A DNA stretch of 64,000 bases, taken from assembly GCF_900112005.1 (NCBI RefSeq), contig NZ_FOKK01000004.1, positions 191,968-255,967 on the forward strand, in the 5' to 3' direction. Shown here piece by piece: positions 7,256 through 13,923 of the stretch; the stretch's first letter is position 1; every line of letters begins with the position of its first letter. A program made the position numbers and the translations under genes. Origin of the DNA: Algoriphagus aquimarinus. Its GTDB lineage: Bacteria; Bacteroidota; Bacteroidia; Cytophagales; Cyclobacteriaceae. The notes beneath the pieces were generated by a model. The model saw only the letters and a program-made list of their open reading frames with translations, did not search any database and was not told where the DNA came from.

Positions 7256-9496
7256 TTACTTGCTCTTTTTATCCGCTGGAAGTCCTGGGTTTTCCTCCAA
7301 CTCCTTCAGCGTCCAGTATTCTTTTCGGTCTTTGTATGCATCTCTGACATAACCAACTGTCACGCGCCATACCGTACCGCCATCATTCAAATGTCCTCTG
7401 ATATAACTTAGCACATTCGCGATTTCTGTATCATCGTATTGAGCCGCAGGAGCCATCGGGCCATTATATTCTTTTCCGTCAACTGGGCCAGTCAAGCCAT
7501 TCATGAGGATTTTGATTGTGGTCACAGGATCTCCAGTCACACGCGGTGAACCAACAAGCGATGGAGCCAATTGATCAATTCCTTTACCATCTGGTCCATG
7601 ACAGGCGGAGCAAAAATCTTTAAATATTACATAGCCAGCAACGATCTGGGAGCCGCCATTCATCATTTTGTACTTATCCTTTAACATCTGAATCTCTGAG
7701 AAAGAAGGATTAAGATTTTCGGCTGTGGTCGCTGCCAGCAATTCGTTATTGGGATTATTAGTCTGAATATGAGTCACCATTTCGTTGGTAGCTTCCGTCT
7801 GAATTCTTGATGAAAGAACTACTTGCTGCAAAACTTCAGCATCTTTATCCGATTCCATACTTATCAGCGCTGCGATCATCTCGGGATCATTCACTTTGAG
7901 ATATCGCTCACTTATCCTCACTGCCGCAGCACGTACCCTAGGGTCAGCATCCTTCATGGCTATTTTTACCAGTTCCTTACTTTCCGCATGCAAACCTTCT
8001 AGTGTCCAAAGTGCATGTACACGCTCCAGCCCGTAATCAATATCATCATTGAAAAGTTTTCTGAAGAACCCTTCATTATCCTTTACAATTGACTCAAGTT
8101 CATTCACTACGGACAAATCTTTTTTCAGAATGATCAACTTCTGAGCATTCATTCTCCACCAACCATTTGGATGAGATAGATACTGTATCAGCTCACCGGC
8201 TGATTTATCCAGTAGTTGGGGCTTCGGGCCAGGAGTCATTTCCTCATGGTAAACACGGTAGATTCTTCCTCTTTGGAAAAATTTATCATATCCATACTCA
8301 TCTACCACATCTCTCAAATAGCTACCCTTTCCAGTCCAATTCCCTTCCTGAATAATTCCCCTATACATATCTGCGATATACAAACTGCCATCAGGCCCTG
8401 TACTTGTAAAAACTGGACGGAAAAGTGGATCTGTCGAGGCGATAAACTCAGCTTTTTCATACGGGTTTTCTAAGATGATCTTGCCATCAACGTGCTTCAC
8501 CTTTGCTCTTCTGATCAATCGACCAACTGGCTCCGGAATAAAAAGATCTCCATAAGCACCAGGCATTTTATCACCTAAGTATACTTCCTGCCCTGAAACA
8601 GCTGTGAAGGTATTCAAGGTATTATCTGCTTCTCTCACTCTATTTAATCCTCCTTGCACATCTATATTACCTACTATAGGCCAAGGCTCCATGAAACTCT
8701 CGTCCCAATGATCTTTCAAAGTCAGCTGGCCATATGATGGATTCTGCTGAAAGCCTAAAGCTGGAATCTCTCCACCTGCTCTAGAGAAATACAATCTTCC
8801 CACCTCATCTTGAGTCAATCCATACTGTCCAGGCATAGGCTCAGGAAGCGTATCACGGATCAATCGATCATCCTCAAATCTATATCGGAAAGGGTCATTG
8901 GACACATACAGCCAGTTATCAATTCCCCAAACCATATTTGCGTCCTGATGCTCTAGGTTACGATTGTCACGATCTGGATCTTCCAGTATAAGTATTTTCT
9001 CATCTGCCACGCCGTCATTATCTGTATCGCGGTAGCTGTAGATATTTCTGTCGTAAGTCACTCCTACGATCACTCGGTCATCTAGAGGAAGGATAATTCT
9101 GGGCAGAACCAAACTATCTATAAAAACCGAACTCTTGTCCATCACTCCATCTCCGTCTGTATCGTCCAAAAGCATCACTCGGCTCCATGGCTCATTCTCA
9201 TCTGTGGCATCGGCATCCTGCATGTAGGTATTCATTTGGGCTACGTACATCCTTCCATTGCCATCCCAAGCGAGCGCTATAGGTTCTGACACCATTGGCT
9301 CGTTGGCGACTAACTCAATTTTAAACCCATCAGGTAGATGAATTTTACTGAGCGATTCTTCTGGAGAAAGTGCTACTAATTCGGGGGTGGGATCAATATC
9401 AGGTTTTTGATAGATCTCATCCTTATAAATTTTCTCTTCTTTCTGACAGGACGAGAAAAGAATCAATACTAAGAAAATTAGTAAAAGGTGCTTCAT
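7256..9496 (-). CDS. Secreted propeller-HEAT-cytochrome c protein (putative membrane-bound dehydrogenase)
   Basis: A lipoprotein of about 746 residues when started at the ATG at 9496; a longer frame begins at 9535 but puts 13 residues before the signal sequence MKHLLLIFLVLILFSSC. About 45-440 form a beta-propeller with Ca-like loops (DDTDGDGVMD, DTDNDGVAD), as in planctomycete-type membrane-bound dehydrogenases. About 450-600 is helical with HEAT-like repeats (DADPRVRAAAVRI). The C-terminal 120 residues form a cytochrome c domain with the CSACH haem site (FCSACHGPDGKG) and later a Met candidate. It probably oxidises a sugar or alcohol in the periplasm and passes electrons to haem. The substrate is unknown. 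Confidence 0.85.
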   Translation of the reverse strand: MKHLLLIFLVLILFSSCQKEEKIYKDEIYQKPDIDPTPELVALSPEESLSKIHLPDGFKIELVANEPMVSEPIALAWDGNGRMYVAQMNTYMQDADATDENEPWSRVMLLDDTDGDGVMDKSSVFIDSLVLPRIILPLDDRVIVGVTYDRNIYSYRDTDNDGVADEKILILEDPDRDNRNLEHQDANMVWGIDNWLYVSNDPFRYRFEDDRLIRDTLPEPMPGQYGLTQDEVGRLYFSRAGGEIPALGFQQNPSYGQLTLKDHWDESFMEPWPIVGNIDVQGGLNRVREADNTLNTFTAVSGQEVYLGDKMPGAYGDLFIPEPVGRLIRRAKVKHVDGKIILENPYEKAEFIASTDPLFRPVFTSTGPDGSLYIADMYRGIIQEGNWTGKGSYLRDVVDEYGYDKFFQRGRIYRVYHEEMTPGPKPQLLDKSAGELIQYLSHPNGWWRMNAQKLIILKKDLSVVNELESIVKDNEGFFRKLFNDDIDYGLERVHALWTLEGLHAESKELVKIAMKDADPRVRAAAVRISERYLKVNDPEMIAALISMESDKDAEVLQQVVLSSRIQTEATNEMVTHIQTNNPNNELLAATTAENLNPSFSEIQMLKDKYKMMNGGSQIVAGYVIFKDFCSACHGPDGKGIDQLAPSLVGSPRVTGDPVTTIKILMNGLTGPVDGKEYNGPMAPAAQYDDTEIANVLSYIRGHLNDGGTVWRVTVGYVRDAYKDRKEYWTLKELEENPGLPADKKSK

Positions 9497-9737
9497 TGGG
9501 TTATTAGGTTTGATTAAATATAGAGGTGAAAGCAAAGGGTTTGAAAGTTTGACCCTGCCTTTCTTACAAAGGACAAGGAATCAGTTTACAATAAATCAAA
9601 ATTTAATGGAATGTGTATCCTTAGCTATACTAAAACTCGCGCTGGCAATTTGCCATTCGACCAAATTTGATTTCCCTACTCATAAAATCTCCATATATTG
9701 GATTTGTAAAGTAGCAACCCCAACAATAACCTAATTT

Positions 9738-10670
9738 ATGGAATACAGAAAGTTAGGAAACACTGGAATGGACCTGTCTATTCTAGGTTTTGGAGCGTCG
9801 CCTATGGGGGATGTATTCAATGTTTCTGACGAAAAAGACGGTTACCGAGCTGTAGCCTATGCAATCGATCATGGCGTAAATTTTTTCGATGTTTCTCCCT
9901 TTTATGGTCTTACCCTGGCGGAAAAGCGACTGGGAAATGCACTGGAAGGAAAGCGGGACAAGGTGATTTTAGCTACAAAATGTGGGCGCTATGACCTAAA
10001 GGAATTTGATTTTTCTGAAAAGCGTATTCTTAAAAGCGTAGATGAATCTCTTTCCCGGCTCAAAACAGATTACGTCGATCTCCTTCAGCTTCATGACATA
10101 GAGTTTGTGGACAAAGAGCAAATCCTAAATGAAGCTTGGCCAACACTGGTAAAACTTAAAGAGTCAGGAAAAGCCCGATTTATAGGAATTACTGGTTTGC
10201 CAGTGAATTACTTAGCAGAAATCACTCGAAATATAGATGTAGACACAGTCCTGTCTTGGGCGCATTACAATCTACTGGAAGATGAAATCAACCGGGAACT
10301 TGTACCACTTTCTAAAGAAAAGGGCTTCGGTTTGATGAATGCTGCTCCTTTGATGCAACGTATACTTTCGGATGCTCCATTGCCGGAATGGCATAGATCT
10401 CCACAAGCGATGAAGGATATGCAATCTCAGCTACTTAGCCTTTGTGCTAAATATGGCGTGAAGCTCAGCGATGTGGCCATTCGCTATGCTTTGGATCATC
10501 CTGATATTACTACTACCATCGTGGGAATGTGTGATCTTGCTACCATCACTCAAAATGTAAGCGTGCTTGATTTCCGTATTCCTGATGGACTCTTAGAAGA
10601 AATCGAAGCACTCGTCGCTCCCGTCAAAAACCAAATGTGGTTTGAAGGGAAAGCGGAGAATAATATTTAA
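9738..10670 (+). CDS. Aldo/keto reductase, likely sugar (L-fucose/D-arabinose/galactose type) dehydrogenase
   Basis: A 310-residue NAD(P)-dependent oxidoreductase with an aldo/keto reductase barrel. The catalytic tetrad is visible: D51 and Y56 (FFDVSPFYG), K81 (LATKCG) and H119 (LLQLHDIE). The N-terminus MEYRKLGNTGMDLSILGFG and the overall pattern resemble AKRs that oxidise L-fucose, L-galactose or D-arabinose to lactones. The neighbours (zinc dehydrogenase, isomerase-like barrel, RhaM-type mutarotase) support sugar oxidation. It is the first gene of the plus-strand cluster, separated from the next by a repeat-filled 218-bp spacer. Cytosolic. Confidence 0.9.
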   Translation: MEYRKLGNTGMDLSILGFGASPMGDVFNVSDEKDGYRAVAYAIDHGVNFFDVSPFYGLTLAEKRLGNALEGKRDKVILATKCGRYDLKEFDFSEKRILKSVDESLSRLKTDYVDLLQLHDIEFVDKEQILNEAWPTLVKLKESGKARFIGITGLPVNYLAEITRNIDVDTVLSWAHYNLLEDEINRELVPLSKEKGFGLMNAAPLMQRILSDAPLPEWHRSPQAMKDMQSQLLSLCAKYGVKLSDVAIRYALDHPDITTTIVGMCDLATITQNVSVLDFRIPDGLLEEIEALVAPVKNQMWFEGKAENNI

Positions 10671-10673
10671 GCT

Positions 10674-10813
10674 GGGAGACGGAAGTGACCTTCATCGCAA
10701 ACTACTTAGAAGTAATGTGATCTGTTTGTAAGTGGTAAGAAGTAAAAGGTGTCAAGACAAATCAGGTATGGTCACCATTCCTTCGGTCTTCGGTCTTCGG
10801 TCTCCCGTCTTCC
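10674..10813. repeat. Inverted stutter-repeat element with an expanded arm
   Basis: The left arm GGGAGACGGAAGTGACC (10674-10690) is the reverse complement of the ends of the right arm, which starts GGTCAC at 10770 and reaches GTCTCCC at 10808. The right arm is longer because a 7-bp word CTTCGGT is repeated three times (10781-10801), followed by CTCCCGT and CTTCC. The core also holds TTTGTAAGTGGTAAG-type words seen again near 58.06 and 62.05 kb. Confidence 0.6.
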
Positions 10814-10888
10814 TGCCTGTCAATCAAATAATAGAAGGTTAATATTATAATATAAGTCAAATACAAAAACCTATTAAAACCAAACCTA

Positions 10889-11908
10889 ATGAAAGCACTA
10901 GTACTCACAGATATCGGTAAAACAGAACTTCGAGAAGTTGAAAAACCAACGCCTAAATCCGGAGAAGTTCTCCTTAAAGTCGGCATGGTTGGCTTTTGTG
11001 GTGGTGATCTAAATTCTTATCGAGGTCTTTTTCCACTCCAAGAATATCCAAATATCCTCGGACATGAAGTTGGAGGAACTATCGAGGAACTCGGAACTGA
11101 TATTCCTGAGAACATCAAAGTCGGAATGAAAGTGACGGTTTACCCCTATTTAAATTGTGGGAAATGCATCGCGTGCCGCAAAGGTGCCCGAAATGCCTGT
11201 AAGGAAAATAAGACCATGGGCGTTCGTCGTCCTGGTGCCATGTGCAGATACATCGCCTTGCCTTGGCAAGATGTGTTTCCTTCTGAGAAATTATCCCTTC
11301 GAGAATTAGCTTTGGCAGAGCCACTGACGGTTGGTTTTCACTCTGTGAATCGCGCAAAGGTGACAGCTCAGGATCGCGTGGCAGTAATCGGCTGTGGAAT
11401 CGTAGGATTGGGAGCTGTAGCATCCGCCGTGAATAAAGGTGCGGAAGTGATAGCTATTGATTTGGACGACGCCAAGCTAGCTATAGCAAAGAAAATCGGA
11501 GTGAAACACACCATCAATCCTAAGAAGGTAGATCTACACCAAACCCTTCAGGAAATGACTACCAATGATGGTCCAGACGTAATCATAGAAGCAGTTGGAA
11601 GTCCTATCACTTACCGACAAGCTGTAGAGGAAGTAGCATTTACCGGCCGAGTTGTCTGCATAGGCTATGCAAAAGCGCCTGTGGAATTCAACACTTCCCT
11701 CTTTGTCCAAAAGGAAATTGAGATTCTTGGTTCTAGAAATTGCACCACCGAATTCCCTGAGGTAATCGAATACTTAGAGCAAGGAAAATTCCCTGTGGAT
11801 GAAGTAATCAGCAAGGTAGTAACCATCGATGAGTCAGAAAAAGCACTTGAAGATTGGGCTGAGAGCCAAGAGGGAATAATTAAAATAATGATTGATTTTG
11901 ATAAATAA
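10889..11908 (+). CDS. Zinc-binding medium-chain dehydrogenase (sugar alcohol/acid type)
   Basis: A 339-residue MDR alcohol dehydrogenase. Catalytic zinc ligands are C37 (GFCGGD) and H59/E60 (GHE). The four structural-zinc cysteines C90, C93, C96 and C104 are all present. The Rossmann loop VIGCGIVGLGAV and an acidic residue (VIAIDLDDAK) indicate NAD. The type fits sorbitol, threonine or galactonate/fuconate dehydrogenases. The next gene starts 4 bp after its stop, so the two are co-transcribed. In oxidative deoxysugar catabolism it could oxidise a sugar acid or keto-acid intermediate; this role is inference from neighbours. Confidence 0.9.
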   Translation: MKALVLTDIGKTELREVEKPTPKSGEVLLKVGMVGFCGGDLNSYRGLFPLQEYPNILGHEVGGTIEELGTDIPENIKVGMKVTVYPYLNCGKCIACRKGARNACKENKTMGVRRPGAMCRYIALPWQDVFPSEKLSLRELALAEPLTVGFHSVNRAKVTAQDRVAVIGCGIVGLGAVASAVNKGAEVIAIDLDDAKLAIAKKIGVKHTINPKKVDLHQTLQEMTTNDGPDVIIEAVGSPITYRQAVEEVAFTGRVVCIGYAKAPVEFNTSLFVQKEIEILGSRNCTTEFPEVIEYLEQGKFPVDEVISKVVTIDESEKALEDWAESQEGIIKIMIDFDK

Positions 11909-11912
11909 GAAA

Positions 11913-12728
11913 ATGATAAAATCCTGCGTAACAATCGCTCTAGTACCTCAAATCAAATCTGGACCTTGGATATTCTGGGAGGATCTAGAAGCTGGAATGG
12001 CGAAAGCTTCCAAGCTTGGATTTGATGCAATTGAGCTTTTCACAGCTTCTGCTGATGCAATTGAAGTTCCTAGATTAAAGGACCTTCTAGATCAATACAA
12101 GCTGGAACTCGCAGCTGTGGGAACAGGAGCTGGTAAGGTAATTCACGGATTAACACTTACTGACCCTGATTCAGAAGTCAGAAAAAAAGCCATTTCCTTT
12201 ATCTCAGACATGATTGACTTCGGAGCAGCTTTTGGTGCACCGGCGATTATAGGTTCTATGCAGGGAAATGTACTACCCGGAAATGACAGGGAAGAAACCA
12301 TGTCTTGGCTGGCAGAAGGATTGAATCAATTGGGAAAGCATGCTGAATCAAAAGGTGTGACATTGATCTACGAACCTCTAAATCGCTACGAAACTAACTT
12401 GCTTAATACCATTGAAGCTGGATCAAACTTTATGGATTCTTTGGAAACCAAGTCGGTAAAACTTCTGGCTGATCTTTTTCACATGAACATCGAAGAAGGG
12501 AATTTGGAAGAAAGTATTCTGAATTGGGGAAAAAGTATCGGACACGTTCACTTTGCGGATAGTAATAGACGTCCAATGGGTTTTGGACATACCTCCATGA
12601 AGGAAATAGCATCAGCGCTGAAAACTATTGGATATGCTGGTTATGCTTCAGCGGAAGCTTTCCCCTACCCTAATCCTGATGCAGCTGCTGAGCAGACTAT
12701 TGAGGAGTTTAGGAAATGGTTTAAATGA
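11913..12728 (+). CDS. Sugar phosphate isomerase/epimerase-like TIM-barrel protein
   Basis: A 271-residue protein of the xylose-isomerase-like barrel family (AP_endonuc_2). I chose the ATG at 11913, 4 bp after the dehydrogenase stop; an upstream TTG overlaps that gene and adds 7 unneeded residues. Barrel motifs are LGFDAIELFTAS, IYEPLNRYETN (Glu and Asn metal region), LLADLFHMNIEEG (Asp, His) and GHVHFADSNRRPMGFG (His, Asp). Members isomerise or epimerise keto sugars, or cleave keto-acid intermediates. The tight spacing to the zinc dehydrogenase places it in the same pathway. Exact reaction unknown. Confidence 0.85.
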   Translation: MIKSCVTIALVPQIKSGPWIFWEDLEAGMAKASKLGFDAIELFTASADAIEVPRLKDLLDQYKLELAAVGTGAGKVIHGLTLTDPDSEVRKKAISFISDMIDFGAAFGAPAIIGSMQGNVLPGNDREETMSWLAEGLNQLGKHAESKGVTLIYEPLNRYETNLLNTIEAGSNFMDSLETKSVKLLADLFHMNIEEGNLEESILNWGKSIGHVHFADSNRRPMGFGHTSMKEIASALKTIGYAGYASAEAFPYPNPDAAAEQTIEEFRKWFK

Positions 12729-12934
12729 TTTGAGATTTGAGATTTGAGATTTCTAAACCTCCATCATTAAATATCCAGTAGCCTTCGTTGCAAATCCCCC
12801 TTGCCCCCTTTTACAAACTTTTCTATGCCAAATAAAATATGTAGTCCAAGGGGGAGTTGCCTCAATCTTGATTTTGGAACCAATCTCCAATCTACTTTCT
12901 CTTATCTCCTTTCTCTTTTCTCTAATCTCTTTAA
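12728..12934. repeat. Inverted stutter-repeat element between the isomerase and mutarotase genes
   Basis: The spacer begins with three copies of the 7-mer ATTTGAG (12728-12748) and ends with words of the opposite sense (ATCTCC, CTCTTATCTCC, CTAATCTC) near 12885-12932. Inside, CCCCCTTG faces CAAGGGGG about 50 bp later. The layout matches the 10.7-kb element: opposite-facing arms of short words around a core. No gene is visible here. Confidence 0.55.
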
Positions 12935-12942
12935 TTAAAAAA

Positions 12943-13284
12943 ATGAAACGTTTCGCACTTACACTTGACCTCATTGACGATGAGGAATCCATCAAAGAAT
13001 ACGAGCAGCATCACGCTGCAGGAGCTGCTTGGCCTGAGGTGACTCAGCATGATATAGATGCTGGTATTCTTAATATTGAGATCTTCCGCACGGGTAATCG
13101 CATGTTTATGCTTTTGGAAACTGTGGATGAATTCGACTTCGATGTCAAAGCAAAATTCGATGCTGCAAATCCTAAAATCGCAGAATGGGAAGCTTTTATG
13201 TGGAAATATCAGAAACCAATTCCTTGGGCTAAGCCTGGAGAAAAGTGGGTCTTGATGAATAGAATCTTCAAGTCAGGAGAGTAA
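12943..13284 (+). CDS. L-rhamnose/L-fucose mutarotase (RhaM/COG3254 family)
   Basis: A 113-residue ferredoxin-like protein that interconverts sugar anomers. The ATG at 12943 (MKRFALTLDL) matches the family start; an upstream extension to 12868 runs through repeat sequence and was rejected. The family signature is present: EYEQHHAAGAAWPEV (Tyr20 and His23/24 in the catalytic region, then W-P-E), IEIFRTGNRMFMLLE, and C-terminal W-LMNRIF. COG3254 proteins are rhamnose mutarotases in rhamnose operons and fucose mutarotases in the oxidative fucose pathway. The adjacent dehydrogenases favour the oxidative setting. Cytosolic. Confidence 0.9.
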   Translation: MKRFALTLDLIDDEESIKEYEQHHAAGAAWPEVTQHDIDAGILNIEIFRTGNRMFMLLETVDEFDFDVKAKFDAANPKIAEWEAFMWKYQKPIPWAKPGEKWVLMNRIFKSGE

Positions 13285-13352
13285 TTAACACTTATTGACT
13301 TCTACTTTTCTCTTAAAATGTTCAATTTTCAGCTTCCCAAACTTTTACTCTT

Positions 13353-13916
13353 ATGAAACTCAAGTTCTTTCTCTTTATCTGCCTTCTTTTTGCAAGTGCT
13401 TCATTTTCTTTCGGGCAGGCTATGATTTCCCCGCCAAAAGGCTATTCTCATGATATTGGAAATATGGTTTCTATGATGGAAAATCTCCGCATTAGAATCA
13501 CAATGAGCGTGCAGGGCTTGAATCAGGAACAAACAGATTTCTTGTTGGATGATAAAGCAAATAGAATTGGTGCAATGATTATGCACTTAGCTGCAACGGA
13601 GGTTTATTACCAAGCATACACATTTGAGGATCGCGAAATGAATGAGGAGGAAAAAGCAAAATGGGCTGTTGCGCTTAGTTTGGGAGACGAAGCTAGGGAG
13701 GAATTCCAAGGGAAACCTATCAGCGAATATCTCGAAGCTTGGAATAAGGTAAGATCGAAAACTCAAGAATTATTGAAAGAAAAGGATGATAAGTGGTTTG
13801 AGAAGAAAACTAAAAGCGGACAGATGAACAACCATTTCGCTTGGTTCCATGTGATGGAGCATCAGGCAAATCACATGGGACAAATCAACATGCTAAAAAG
13901 TAGATTGCCAGAATAA
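13353..13916 (+). CDS. Exported DinB-like four-helix protein
   Basis: A 187-residue protein with an N-terminal signal peptide (cleaved near SFSFGQ, residue 22) and a DinB/YfiT-like helical bundle. Candidate metal histidines lie in MIMHLAATEVYYQ and in HVMEHQANHMGQI near the C-terminus, the usual triad spacing. DinB-fold proteins are usually cytosolic thiol transferases or hydrolases; export is less common and seen in Bacteroidota. It follows the mutarotase by 68 bp and is convergent with the next gene (7 bp between stops). The substrate is unknown. Confidence 0.82.
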   Translation: MKLKFFLFICLLFASASFSFGQAMISPPKGYSHDIGNMVSMMENLRIRITMSVQGLNQEQTDFLLDDKANRIGAMIMHLAATEVYYQAYTFEDREMNEEEKAKWAVALSLGDEAREEFQGKPISEYLEAWNKVRSKTQELLKEKDDKWFEKKTKSGQMNNHFAWFHVMEHQANHMGQINMLKSRLPE

Positions 13917-13923
13917 GCACTTC

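Noticed and set aside
9510..9734. 74-residue plus-strand frame before the aldo/keto reductase
   Set aside because: It overlaps the promoter region and the start of the divergent gene, has no recognisable domain and no support beyond being open.
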